From an uncultured Bacteroidia bacterium (lineage in GTDB: Bacteria; Bacteroidota; Bacteroidia; Bacteroidales; UBA932): DNA of 55,597 bases. Of this stretch, positions 24,364 through 35,610 are shown piece by piece (position 1 is the first letter of the stretch; every line of letters begins with the position of its first letter). The position numbers and the translations under genes were made by a program. The notes beneath the pieces are model-generated. The model was not told the origin of the DNA, did no database searches, and worked only from the letters and a program-made list of their open reading frames with translations. Location of the stretch: assembly GCA_902774045.1 (NCBI GenBank), contig CACYGW010000008.1, positions 1-55,597 on the forward strand. The letters run 5' to 3'.

Positions 24364-25731
24364 ATGAAACATTATATTCAGGAGAACAAAGAGAGATTTT
24401 ACGAGGAACTGTTTTCGCTGCTCCGCATTCCCTCCATAAGCGCAAAGCCAGAGCATAAACCGGATATGCTGCGTTGCGCAGAAAGGCTTAAGGAACTAAT
24501 TCTTGAGGCCGGAGCAGACAAGGCCGGGGTATATCCCACGGCCGGCAACCCCGTAGTTTATGCAGAAAAGATTCTAGACCCCTCATACAAGACAGTTCTG
24601 GTTTACGGCCACTACGACGTTCAGCCCCCAGAGCCGCTGGAGAAATGGCGCACAGACCCATTTGAACCCGTTATAGACAAGGATCCTGCAACAGGAGAAG
24701 AGGCCATCTGGGGCCGCGGTGCCAACGACGACAAAGGCCAGCTCTTTATGCACCTAAAGGCCTTCGAGTTCCTGCTTAAGACAGGGAAACTGAAGCATAA
24801 CGTAAAATTCATTTTCGAGGGCGAAGAAGAAGTGGGCAGCGGTTCGCTCCCTGCCTGGGTAAAGGAGAACAAAGACCTTCTTAAGGCCGATGTTATTCTT
24901 GTGTCCGATACTACTATGATATCCGACAAGGTTCCGTCAATCAACTGCGGAATGAGGGGCCTGGCCTATCTTGAGGTTACGGTAACCGGGCCTAACAAGG
25001 ACCTGCACTCCGGCCACTACGGCGGAGCCATCGCCAACCCCATCACCACCCTCTGCGAGATGATTGCATCCCTGCACGACCAGGACGGAAGGGTTGCGAT
25101 TCCCGGATTCTACGACGATGTAGTAGAACTGTCGGCAGAAGACCGCGCACAACTTGCACGTGCTCCCTTTGACCTTGAAGAGTACAAGAAATTCCTTGAT
25201 ATCAAGGAGATTAAGGGAGAGAAGGGCTATACCACAATGGAGCGCACCGGCATAAGGCCCTGCCTTGACGTTTGCGGTATCTGGGGCGGTTACACGGGCG
25301 AAGGAGCAAAGACCGTTCTTCCTTCAACGGCCCACGCCAAGATTTCCATGAGGCTTGTACCCAATCAGCTTAGCAGCAAGATAACCAAGCTCTTCAAAGA
25401 ACACCTTCTTGCAATAGCTCCTCCCTACGTTAAAGTAGAGATTCTGGAGCGCGAAGGCGGTAACGGCTTCCTTATTCCTATTTCTTCCAGCGCCTATCAG
25501 GCTGCCTCTAAGGCTATGGAAGAGGTGTACGGAGTGCAGCCGGTTCCTTCACGCGGCGGTGGAAGCATAGCAGTTCTTGCAGAGATGCAGCAAATCCTGG
25601 GGATAGACCCTCTGCTTATGGGATTCGGTCTTGAAAGGGATACCATCCACTCGCCAAACGAGAGCTATCTACTGCGGCAGTTCTTTGCCGGAATGGAATC
25701 CATAGCCCTATTCTATCAATATTGGAATTAA
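24364..25731 (+). CDS. M20 family dipeptidase
   Basis: The 455-residue protein is a zinc-dependent M20 peptidase of the carnosinase-like dipeptidase type. The metal site is built from histidine and aspartate in VYGHYDVQPPE, aspartate in GRGANDDKGQ, the catalytic glutamate pair in FEGEEEVGS, and a late histidine in DTIHSPNES. A lid domain with LHSGHYGG lies in the middle. There is no signal peptide, so it is predicted cytoplasmic and would finish digestion of dipeptides released outside by the S9 peptidase encoded 5 bases upstream (inference). A bidirectional terminator follows. Confidence 0.95.
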   Translation: MKHYIQENKERFYEELFSLLRIPSISAKPEHKPDMLRCAERLKELILEAGADKAGVYPTAGNPVVYAEKILDPSYKTVLVYGHYDVQPPEPLEKWRTDPFEPVIDKDPATGEEAIWGRGANDDKGQLFMHLKAFEFLLKTGKLKHNVKFIFEGEEEVGSGSLPAWVKENKDLLKADVILVSDTTMISDKVPSINCGMRGLAYLEVTVTGPNKDLHSGHYGGAIANPITTLCEMIASLHDQDGRVAIPGFYDDVVELSAEDRAQLARAPFDLEEYKKFLDIKEIKGEKGYTTMERTGIRPCLDVCGIWGGYTGEGAKTVLPSTAHAKISMRLVPNQLSSKITKLFKEHLLAIAPPYVKVEILEREGGNGFLIPISSSAYQAASKAMEEVYGVQPVPSRGGGSIAVLAEMQQILGIDPLLMGFGLERDTIHSPNESYLLRQFFAGMESIALFYQYWN

Positions 25732-25736
25732 AAAAT

Positions 25737-25767
25737 AAACCTGCATCGCTTGATGCAGGTTTAATTT
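25737..25767. terminator. Bidirectional intrinsic terminator
   Basis: AAACCTGCATC (25737-25747) pairs perfectly with GATGCAGGTTT (25752-25762) with a four-base loop, followed by AATTTTT. The opposite side also ends in a T-rich stretch, so it can end both the M20 peptidase transcript and the convergent Ig-like gene. Confidence 0.9.
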
Positions 25768-25791
25768 TTCCAACAGGAAAATCCCCGGGGA

Positions 25792-26247
25792 CTATTCGAA
25801 TCCCTTCTTTTCTCCTTTATTGTTACCCTTGCCGTTCTCGTTGGCAGAGGTAGAGTTCATACGGTCTCCATTGCCGCCGGCCTGATTGATGTTGTGATTG
25901 CCCGATCCGGAGGAAGCATTTCCGGCTTTGGTAACGGTTACCTTGCAAGTTGCAGAGCCGCCGTCCTTAAGGGAAACGGTAATGGTAGCTACACCAGCAC
26001 CAACGGCATTGACGCGTCCGTTGTTAACAGTTGCTACAGAAGTGTTTGAAGAAGACCATTTGTAGTCTCTGATACTTACCTGCATACCGGTAGCGGTAGC
26101 TTTAAGACTCTGGGAAGCACCAACCTTAAGCGAAAGAGTGGTCTTGTCCAGTTTAACAGTTACTTTGTTAAAATTAGAATTCTGGGCAAATGCGCTTGTG
26201 CCAAATGCGACAACAATTGCAATGAGGGATAAAAGTAACTTTTTCAT
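25792..26247 (-). CDS. Small secreted protein with one bacterial Ig-like (Big_2) domain
   Basis: The 151-residue protein has a Sec signal peptide (cleavage probably after AFA) and one Big_2 domain at about 27-105, with TLSLKVGASQSL, WSSSNTSVATV and GVATITVSLKDG. The rest (about 108-151) is low-complexity, rich in asparagine, glycine, serine and lysine, and ends GEKKGFE. Big_2 modules are usually parts of large adhesins; a stand-alone copy with a flexible tail is unusual. There is no lipobox, so it may be free in the periplasm or secreted. It lies 111 bases after clpX; no clear promoter was found in between. Confidence 0.88.
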   Translation of the reverse strand: MKKLLLSLIAIVVAFGTSAFAQNSNFNKVTVKLDKTTLSLKVGASQSLKATATGMQVSIRDYKWSSSNTSVATVNNGRVNAVGAGVATITVSLKDGGSATCKVTVTKAGNASSGSGNHNINQAGGNGDRMNSTSANENGKGNNKGEKKGFE

Positions 26248-26358
26248 ACGTTAGAAATTTAAGTTATTTAATCTGTCATAAAAATAAACTAATTATTGCG
26301 ACCATTTACCCGGTTAGGGCTGCGAAGCAGCAGGGAGTAATAATAAGGTTTATTTTTA

Positions 26359-27600
26359 TCATTGTTTTAATAAATCTGCAAGTTTTTCGCGGGCATAAGC
26401 CACGGTAACTTTGAAAACCTTCTTGCCTGACGACGGTGCATCGTACATTGCGTCATCAAAAATCTTCTCACAGATAGACCTCAGTCCCCTGGCTCCCAAC
26501 TTATTGGACACTGCCGCATCCACAATAAGGTCCGTTACCCCGGGAGCAATTTCAAGCCTGATACCATCCATCTTGAACAACTCTTCATACTGCCTCATAA
26601 TGGCATTCCTGGGCTCTGTAAGAATACGCTTAAGGGCTTCCTCATCCAGCTTGTCAAGATAAGTAATCACGGGAAGCCTTCCCACAATCTCCGGAATAAG
26701 GCCATAGGCCCGCATATCACTGGCATTTACATACTGAAGAAGGTTCTCCTTGTCTACCTTTTTCTTAGCAGAGACGCCAAAGCCAATCACCTGGGTATTA
26801 AGCCTTTGGGCGATATGTCTTTCTATCCCTTCAAAAGCGCCGCCACAGATAAACAAAATATTCTGGGTATTAACGTGGATGAACTCCTGCTCGGGATGCT
26901 TTCTACCACCCTTCGGAGGCACGTTCACAACAGTGCCCTCCAGAAGCTTCAGCATAGCCTGCTGCACCCCTTCTCCGGATACATCGCGGGTAATGGAAGG
27001 ATTGTCGCTCTTGCGGGCAATCTTGTCAATCTCGTCTATAAAGACAATTCCCCTCTCTGCCTTGGCCAGGTCAAAGTCCGCAACCTCCAGAAGACGCGTA
27101 AGAATGCTCTCCACATCCTCGCCCACATAGCCGGCCTCTGTAAGAACAGTGGCATCAACTATGGTGAAGGGCAGGTCCAGCATACGGGCTATAGTCTTGG
27201 CCATAAGGGTTTTACCCGTACCGGTGGGCCCGACCATAAGAATATTGGACTTCTCCAGCTCAATTTCATTGGAGCCCTTGTCAAAGTTATTGGACAACCT
27301 CTTGTAGTGGTTGTAAACCGCTACGGCAAGCTGCTTTTTAGCCCTCTCCTGTCCAATGACGTACCTGTCCAGAAACTCCTTAATCTCCCTGGGCTTGGGA
27401 ACCTTGTCCAGATTAACTGAAGTTGCCTCCTTAGATTTTAACCCGGCGGCATCCAAGGCTTCCTTCAGGTACTGATTGGCCAGTGTGATGCAGCTGGAGC
27501 AGATGCAGGCCTCCTCCCCTGCTACAAGGAAGGGAACCTGGCTCTCAGGAGCACCACAGAAAGAGCACCTGCGCTCGTTTTTATTTGACTTTCCGGCCAT
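26359..27600 (-). CDS. clpX: ATP-dependent Clp protease ATP-binding subunit ClpX
   Basis: The 413-residue protein is a full ClpX unfoldase. The N-terminal zinc-binding domain has cysteines 12, 15, 34 and 37 (CSFCG and CICSSC). The AAA+ module has Walker A GPTGTGKT, Walker [10 protein letters not shown], the pore-loop region around [11 protein letters not shown], and the ClpP-docking IGF loop in NTQVIGFG. It unfolds tagged substrates and passes them to ClpP. Its ATG is two bases after the clpP stop, so they form an operon with tig. Confidence 0.98.
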   Translation of the reverse strand: MAGKSNKNERRCSFCGAPESQVPFLVAGEEACICSSCITLANQYLKEALDAAGLKSKEATSVNLDKVPKPREIKEFLDRYVIGQERAKKQLAVAVYNHYKRLSNNFDKGSNEIELEKSNILMVGPTGTGKTLMAKTIARMLDLPFTIVDATVLTEAGYVGEDVESILTRLLEVADFDLAKAERGIVFIDEIDKIARKSDNPSITRDVSGEGVQQAMLKLLEGTVVNVPPKGGRKHPEQEFIHVNTQNILFICGGAFEGIERHIAQRLNTQVIGFGVSAKKKVDKENLLQYVNASDMRAYGLIPEIVGRLPVITYLDKLDEEALKRILTEPRNAIMRQYEELFKMDGIRLEIAPGVTDLIVDAAVSNKLGARGLRSICEKIFDDAMYDAPSSGKKVFKVTVAYAREKLADLLKQ

Positions 27601-27602
27601 TA

Positions 27603-28289
27603 CTACTTTTTACGGTCCTTGGTAAGAATCTCATCTACCATTCCATACTCCTTTGCCTCTGCAGCTGTCATCCAGAAATCACGGTCGGCATCGGCAAAAA
27701 CCTTGTCGTAAGGCTTGCCGCTGTGGAGCGAGATAATCTCGTACAACTCCTTGCGGGTCTTCTCTATCTCTGCTGCGGCAATAAGAATATCGGAAGCCTG
27801 TCCCTGAGCGCCACCAAGAGGCTGATGAATAAGAACTCTTGAATGAGGCAGGGCGGAACGTTTGCCCTTGGCTCCCGCGCAAAGAAGCACGGAACCCATA
27901 GAAGCGGCCATTCCGGTGCAGATAGTAGCCACATCGGGCTCTACAAGCTGCATTGTATCGTAAATTGCCAGACCGGAAGTCACCTGACCACCGGGAGTAT
28001 TTATGTAAAGAGAAATATCCGCAGAACTGTCTACCGATGCAAGGAAGAGCAGCTGAGCCTGGATGATATTTGCAACATCATCATCTATGGGAACGCCCAG
28101 GAAGATGATTCTGTCCATCATAAGACGGCTGAACACATCCATACTGGCCACATTCAGCTTACGCTCCTCTATGATTGTAGGGTTGATGTAAGCATCCAAG
28201 GCCGACTGGTAACGATACAGGGTCGTTGACGAAATGCCACGGCCCTTTGAAGCGAATTTATCAAATTCGTTTTTTGCCATTATTGACAA
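27603..28289 (-). CDS. clpP: ATP-dependent Clp protease proteolytic subunit ClpP
   Basis: The 228-residue serine protease has the catalytic serine in [11 protein letters not shown], histidine in [11 protein letters not shown] and aspartate in DADRDFWM. It has an N-terminal extension of about 25-30 residues before [18 protein letters not shown], longer than the E. coli propeptide; whether it is removed is not visible. It forms the tetradecameric chamber that works with ClpX. It starts directly after the trigger factor stop, and clpX follows after two bases. Confidence 0.97.
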   Translation of the reverse strand: MSIMAKNEFDKFASKGRGISSTTLYRYQSALDAYINPTIIEERKLNVASMDVFSRLMMDRIIFLGVPIDDDVANIIQAQLLFLASVDSSADISLYINTPGGQVTSGLAIYDTMQLVEPDVATICTGMAASMGSVLLCAGAKGKRSALPHSRVLIHQPLGGAQGQASDILIAAAEIEKTRKELYEIISLHSGKPYDKVFADADRDFWMTAAEAKEYGMVDEILTKDRKK

Positions 28290-29606
28290 TTATTTAAGTT
28301 CTCTGAATTTCTCTACGGTAATCTTCTTCTTAGTAGTTGAAACCACACCCTTCACTGCTGCCAGAACCTTCTGATCCTCTACGTTCTCCTCTATGCGGCG
28401 GAGCTGGCTCTCGTCCTGCATTACGCGGTGAGCGCCGTCGTGAATCAACTCCTGGGGAACATTACCCATTCCGTACATAGCGTACTGATATGCAACATAA
28501 GCCTCGGCTGCCTCGTGGATATCCTTCTCCTCTATCTTAAGGGAGAACTTGTCCATAAGGTACTCGCGTACAAGCTGCCAGCGGAAGTCCTCAAGGAATG
28601 AAGGGAAGTCCCTCTCTACCTCTTCGGCGGTGAATTTCTCTTCGTTAAGCTTGATGAGCCACCTCTTAAGGAAGGACTCGGGCAGGGTAACGCCGGCTTT
28701 CTTTACAAGATAGTCGCGGATATCCTTGGATAGACGGTAGTCTGCCTCCTGCTTGTAATTCTCTGTAAGACGCTCTGCAACAGCAGCATCAAACTCCTCG
28801 CTATTATGAACCTTATCCTCTCCAAATAGACGGTCGTAAGTCTCCTGATTCTCGCTTGCGGGAACAAAGGTCTTAACGGTCTTAACCTTTACGGTAAACT
28901 TAGGCTCTATACCGGCAAGTTTATCTTTGTCTACCTTAATCATAGAAGCCCTGTCTGTCTCGTTTGTAAAAGCCTCGTTAATGTTAACGGTAAGCTTGGA
29001 ACCGGACTTGGCACCAACGAATTTAGCGTGAGCCTTGCCCTCTACTTTGCGTACTGCGATGTAAACATCCTCTGCTGTAACCTCACCGTTGGTAAGGTCT
29101 GCAATTACAAAGTCTTCCTCGCCTGCAATCTCTCCGTCCTGCATTGAGCCAACCTGACGCAGCATATTATCCTTCATCTCCTTCTTGGCAACCTCTGTAA
29201 CCTCTATGTTGTAAACAGGAAGTTTGTCCTCTTTGCCAAGCTCGAAGTTAATCTGGGGAGACTGGGCAATGTCAAACTTGAAGGTGAAGTTATTACCTGC
29301 CTTCCAATCGTTATCAGGCTGATCCTCACTTGCAAGAGGCTCACCAAGCACGCGAAGCTTGTTCTCCTTGATAAAGCCGGTAAGAGCATCGTTAATAACG
29401 TCGTTCACAGCCTCTGCAAGAGCCTGCTCGCCGTAAAACTTCTCTATAAGGCCCATAGGAGCCATACCCCTTCTGAATCCCTTGATATCTGCATTGCGCC
29501 TGCGCTCTGCAAGTTTCTTTCTCCTGGCCTCCTGATAATCAGCAGCCTCAATCTCCAACGATACCTGAACATTCAGGTCATCAATCTGATTTTTTACAAT
29601 GTTCAT
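28290..29606 (-). CDS. tig: Trigger factor
   Basis: The 438-residue protein is the ribosome-associated chaperone trigger factor. The N-terminal ribosome-binding loop reads KGFRRGMAP, close to the GFRxGxxP signature. The middle part (about 145-245) corresponds to the FKBP-like peptidyl-prolyl isomerase domain but is divergent; canonical FKBP residues are hard to place. The C-terminal part is helical, as in the family. Genes tig-clpP-clpX are adjacent as in many bacteria. The pgpH-like gene ends 20 bases upstream, so tig is probably read from the same transcript. Confidence 0.95.
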   Translation of the reverse strand: MNIVKNQIDDLNVQVSLEIEAADYQEARRKKLAERRRNADIKGFRRGMAPMGLIEKFYGEQALAEAVNDVINDALTGFIKENKLRVLGEPLASEDQPDNDWKAGNNFTFKFDIAQSPQINFELGKEDKLPVYNIEVTEVAKKEMKDNMLRQVGSMQDGEIAGEEDFVIADLTNGEVTAEDVYIAVRKVEGKAHAKFVGAKSGSKLTVNINEAFTNETDRASMIKVDKDKLAGIEPKFTVKVKTVKTFVPASENQETYDRLFGEDKVHNSEEFDAAVAERLTENYKQEADYRLSKDIRDYLVKKAGVTLPESFLKRWLIKLNEEKFTAEEVERDFPSFLEDFRWQLVREYLMDKFSLKIEEKDIHEAAEAYVAYQYAMYGMGNVPQELIHDGAHRVMQDESQLRRIEENVEDQKVLAAVKGVVSTTKKKITVEKFRELK

Positions 29607-29626
29607 TTCTATTTGCTATTTGATAT

Positions 29627-31660
29627 TTATTTTTTTCTTGTCGATTTTTCCTTTTGTCCGGGATATACTACCCTGGTATGATAGAGCTGCCCAAGATAAT
29701 CTTTAAGAACCGATTTGATGGTTACGAGCTCCTTGATTGACAGGGCATTATCGTCAAACTGACCGTCAGCCAGCTTGGTAGATACCATCTTGTCCACGAA
29801 GGCCTCGAAGGTCTCCGGTTTATTGTCCTTTAACGTACGGGATGCCGCCTCTATGGAGTCGCATATCATAATGATAGCCTGTTCCTTGGTCCAGGGCTTG
29901 CGTCCCTTGTAGGTAAAGTCTTCCTTACGCTCAGGGTCTCCGCCCTCATTCACAAACTTGCTGTAGAAATAGGCGGTGCAGGACACTCCATGATGAGTAT
30001 CAATAAAATCGCAGATCTCCTGAGGAAGATTGTACTTATGGGCAATCTCAAGGCCGTCAGGAACGTGCTTAAGAATCTCTGTTGCACTTTGAATGGTAGA
30101 AAGGCCCTCGTGATACTTCTCCCCTATGGTTTCGTTCTCTATGAAGCACTGCGGATTGGCAATCTTTCCCAAATCGTGATAAAGCGCACCGGCGCGCACA
30201 AGCTGGACATTGGCCCCTATGCTGCGTGCGGCCGCATCTGCCATATTCATAACTGCAAGGCAGTGCTGGAAGGTTCCGGGAGCCTTGAGCTGCAGTTCCC
30301 TGAGCGGCTTGTTGGAAAGGTCGCTTAGTTCCTCCAGACGGAAGGTAGATACCAGGCCAAAGAACTTCTCCAGCAGGAATACCAGCGGGTATCCGGCTAT
30401 GGGAAGAACGGCGCCGCCCGCAAGATACAAGATGGTCTTGGTTGTAACGGCATCCAGATTTCCTTCTATAAGCCTGAAGGCCAGGAAGGCCAGCATCATT
30501 GCCGCAAAGACACCCAGTGCCATTGCAAACTGGTGCCATCCCTTGGAGATTCTTTCTGCAATGAAGAGGGTAACCGCACCTGCAAAAAGATAGATAATGT
30601 ATACCTCCAAACCTCCTGAGAAGAAGATTGGAAGCGGCAGAAGCGATACTCCAAGAATCACGTACACGAAGGACTTGGCCAGATAAGGACGCAGATACAG
30701 GCAGATAAGGGTAAAGGGAACCACATACAATGCCTCCGGACGGTTTTTAGCCACTATCATAGCACCTATCGAGAAGAGGACCACTATGAACAGCAGGTAC
30801 ATAAGAGTCTTTATTCTGGCAAATATAGAAGCATCGTAGTATAGAACGGTAAGGAAAAGAAGCAGGCATATAAGCAGGGCCAGAAGACCGTTGCCAACCC
30901 ACATCCAAAGCATAGAGCCGGAGTAACCCACGCTGCTGCCATACTCTTCCTTATAAGATTGCAGAATCTGATAAGTATCGGCAGAAATAATCTCGTCCTT
31001 TGATACTATAATCTGCCCGGCGGCCACAAAACCCTGTGTGGTTGATACTTCCTCTCCGGCGTATGACTTAAGCAGTATCTCTCCTTCACGGTCCCTGCTA
31101 AGATTGGGCTTAAGAAGGGCATAAGCGCCGGAAGTCTCAAGAAGCGAATCCAGATTGGCAGTATTGGGATAACTGTTAAAGAGGACACCGTAGAGAAAGT
31201 TACGGGCCAGATCGGGAGAGAACACCTCTCCGGCCGCAGACTCAATGTAGTGCTTTCCCTTACGCACCATAATTACCTGGACATCTTCCGGGAGGTCCGA
31301 TACGTCCACTACCCCGCGGTTGTAAATCTCCGGAAGAACCTCTACTATGCTGTTTTTAAGCGCAGAGTTAAGCTGGATGCTCTCTGCATCTACCAACGAC
31401 TTCCTTACAACCTCGTAGTTATACTTAAAGCAGGGTTTAACCTCTGAAGAAAGGGCTTCCCTGTCTTCTTGCATCTGGGATTTTGTCTTGAGTATTGGGA
31501 AATCAAAGGCCGCGGTAAGGGTTTCATACTTCCAGGGGGCTCCTTTGGCATACTCATAGTTAAACCTGGCCTTCCTTGGAACTAATGAAAGCAAGATAAG
31601 GAAGAGCAGGAAAAACAGGAAATATACCCGGAAGTCGCCCGGAAGCCGGCTTTTAGTCAT
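29627..31660 (-). CDS. pgpH: 7TM-HD domain phosphodiesterase (PgpH-like)
   Basis: The 677-residue protein has an N-terminal membrane helix (about 11-27), an extracytoplasmic 7TMR-HDED-type domain (about 35-245), seven closely spaced helices (about 250-435) and a C-terminal cytosolic HD domain. The HD metal motif includes histidine about 466 in FQHCLAV and histidine-aspartate about 495-496 in YHDLGKI. This arrangement matches PgpH of Listeria, which hydrolyses cyclic-di-AMP to pApA; by family it is a cyclic-di-AMP phosphodiesterase regulated from outside. It starts 11 bases after gyrB and precedes trigger factor, so it is embedded in a core-gene run. Confidence 0.9.
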   Translation of the reverse strand: MTKSRLPGDFRVYFLFFLLFLILLSLVPRKARFNYEYAKGAPWKYETLTAAFDFPILKTKSQMQEDREALSSEVKPCFKYNYEVVRKSLVDAESIQLNSALKNSIVEVLPEIYNRGVVDVSDLPEDVQVIMVRKGKHYIESAAGEVFSPDLARNFLYGVLFNSYPNTANLDSLLETSGAYALLKPNLSRDREGEILLKSYAGEEVSTTQGFVAAGQIIVSKDEIISADTYQILQSYKEEYGSSVGYSGSMLWMWVGNGLLALLICLLLFLTVLYYDASIFARIKTLMYLLFIVVLFSIGAMIVAKNRPEALYVVPFTLICLYLRPYLAKSFVYVILGVSLLPLPIFFSGGLEVYIIYLFAGAVTLFIAERISKGWHQFAMALGVFAAMMLAFLAFRLIEGNLDAVTTKTILYLAGGAVLPIAGYPLVFLLEKFFGLVSTFRLEELSDLSNKPLRELQLKAPGTFQHCLAVMNMADAAARSIGANVQLVRAGALYHDLGKIANPQCFIENETIGEKYHEGLSTIQSATEILKHVPDGLEIAHKYNLPQEICDFIDTHHGVSCTAYFYSKFVNEGGDPERKEDFTYKGRKPWTKEQAIIMICDSIEAASRTLKDNKPETFEAFVDKMVSTKLADGQFDDNALSIKELVTIKSVLKDYLGQLYHTRVVYPGQKEKSTRKK

Positions 31661-31671
31661 AACCTTTGCAA

Positions 31672-33772
<2,101 letters not shown>

Positions 33773-33774
33773 CT

Positions 33775-33793
33775 TTTTCCCTATAAGGGAAAA
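33775..33793. repeat. Perfect inverted repeat next to the gyrB promoter
   Basis: TTTTCCCT (33775-33782) and AGGGAAAA (33786-33793) form an eight-base stem with a three-base loop. It lies two bases upstream of the gyrB -33 element and 24 bases after the barrel-protein gene. It may be a terminator for that gene or an operator for gyrB. Confidence 0.55.
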
Positions 33794-33816
33794 GCCCGGG
33801 AAAGTATCGGCAAAAA

Positions 33817-35589
33817 TTACATTTTAAATATAAGTCCGACGGTTACATACATACCGCTCCTTGGCATAAGATAGTCGTCGTAAATCTTGGAGCCAAGCAG
33901 ATTGCCAACCTTTGCATACACTCCTGTTTTCCTGTCCAAATAATACTCTCCGTAAAGGCCAAGATCCAGATAGCTGTCAAAATAAGGCTTGTAAGCATCC
34001 AGGAAGGTAAGGCTTTCCGCCTTTGAAGCATAACTTGCGGTAATACCGGCACAAACCCTTGATTTCCAATAATATAAAGCGCGACCATCAAACTTTAGAG
34101 CACGGGGCTTAACAAGCATTTTACCATAACCGGAATTACCTTCGGAAGAACTGAAACTATCCGGCGATGTGGCCCTGTAACTAAGGTTTCCTTCCAGAAG
34201 AAGAGGCTTTCTGTCATAGGAGAAAGAGGCCATTGCGTAAGGCTCCTTCATATCGTCATAGACAAGGGTTTTCATAGTGTAGGCAGAAAAGCCATAGAAT
34301 ACGGCATCTGACACTACCCTGTAGCCTCCAAGCACTTCATATCTGAAGGCGGCGCCAATGTTTCCCCTAAGTCCGGCGGCCAGGTTGATATGCTCTACGG
34401 AATTGCCGGAAAGAGGATAGCTGGCCGTATACATCAGAGGATTAAAGAAGTGATTATCGTGCTTTAGCCTCCTGTAAGAAGTAAGCCTGTCGCCACCGGT
34501 AACATCTGCAAAGAAATCGGCGTGATCCTTTACCAGTTCATAACTGATATGGGCATCGGGGTAAATGAACTGGCTGTCGTGAGGCTTACTTGCCCCTGGA
34601 ATCAGGGTGCTGAGGTCAGAAGCTGAAATATAAGAGAATCTAACGCCAAGATTAATCCTGAAGCCACTCTTAACCGCAACGTAACGGGGAGTAATATAAG
34701 CCATCTGGGTGTTAAAGTCATTGTACAGCCCGCTGTAGGAATCCCTTTCGTAGTGGAAATCAATTACCATTGAATGGTCTGTACGGCGGCTGCTCACGGA
34801 ACCATCTACCCCAAGGGAAAAGACGTTAAGCTTATCCGCCAGCGCATCCACGTCGTCGGAAGCCAAGGAGGCAGAAGCATCCAGTTTAAAATAAACCTTG
34901 GCATTTTCCCTGGTCCTTAGCCCCAGGGAGGCCTCCAGGGAATTAAAAGAAGTCTTCACCATCTTTTCCTCCAAGGGAGCGTGATAGCAGCTGTTATCCT
35001 TGGTCATAATACCGTAATAGCCTGCATCGAAAAGAAGCGTAGCCCCCTTTCCAAGAGCGGTACGGCCATTAAGACCGGCGCTTGTTGCAGCATCGTACCC
35101 TGTCCAGTAGTTATCGTTCACATAAATGGGAATCGTGCCGCCCGCAGGAACAGAAGCAGCCTTGAAATCATCGTAGCGATACTTATACTTACCAAAGTAT
35201 GATTTATGGCTTGCGAACAGATTTAACTGGGTATTACCCCTGGAGGCAGGGGAATATACAAATTCCAACTCCGGGTGAAGGGACACTCCGGCACCGAATT
35301 TAAGATACATCGACCTTGATTTTGGGGTATTCGGTTTGATACTTAAGTCTAACAAGTATGGATTAAACTCCCCTGTTCCCGCGTAGGGCTTGTCAAAGAC
35401 AGAGTAGTCAAAGTCAAGATCGAACTTAAGCAGGGAATCCGGCAAAGCCATTGTAGGCACAGGCTTGGGAGTAAACTTAAGGGAACTCTCATAGGTTCTC
35501 TGAACCTCTACCGTAGGGTTAAGGTTCTGAGCCTGCACTGCCGTGCCAAAGCAAAATAAAAATACTGCCGGGAGAATTATCTTTTTCAT
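33817..35589 (-). CDS. Outer-membrane beta-barrel protein, TonB-receptor-like
   Basis: The 590-residue protein has a Sec signal peptide (cleavage after VQA) and a long series of alternating polar and aromatic strands ending MYVTVGLIFKM, typical of an outer-membrane barrel. The barrel strands resemble TonB-dependent receptor C-terminal barrels, but no plug domain or TonB box is visible. The preceding region, residues 25-90, is proline-rich. The substrate is unknown. It lies 21 bases after the 992-residue TPR gene; this pairing suggests that both work in the envelope, for example as a transporter or secretion unit. Confidence 0.85.
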   Translation of the reverse strand: MKKIILPAVFLFCFGTAVQAQNLNPTVEVQRTYESSLKFTPKPVPTMALPDSLLKFDLDFDYSVFDKPYAGTGEFNPYLLDLSIKPNTPKSRSMYLKFGAGVSLHPELEFVYSPASRGNTQLNLFASHKSYFGKYKYRYDDFKAASVPAGGTIPIYVNDNYWTGYDAATSAGLNGRTALGKGATLLFDAGYYGIMTKDNSCYHAPLEEKMVKTSFNSLEASLGLRTRENAKVYFKLDASASLASDDVDALADKLNVFSLGVDGSVSSRRTDHSMVIDFHYERDSYSGLYNDFNTQMAYITPRYVAVKSGFRINLGVRFSYISASDLSTLIPGASKPHDSQFIYPDAHISYELVKDHADFFADVTGGDRLTSYRRLKHDNHFFNPLMYTASYPLSGNSVEHINLAAGLRGNIGAAFRYEVLGGYRVVSDAVFYGFSAYTMKTLVYDDMKEPYAMASFSYDRKPLLLEGNLSYRATSPDSFSSSEGNSGYGKMLVKPRALKFDGRALYYWKSRVCAGITASYASKAESLTFLDAYKPYFDSYLDLGLYGEYYLDRKTGVYAKVGNLLGSKIYDDYLMPRSGMYVTVGLIFKM

Positions 35590-35610
35590 AATAAAACGGA
35601 TTTTCTTATT

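Noticed and set aside
26319..26331. Hairpin GCTGC-GAA-GCAGC after clpX as a terminator
   Set aside because: The stem is only five bases and no T tract follows on either strand.
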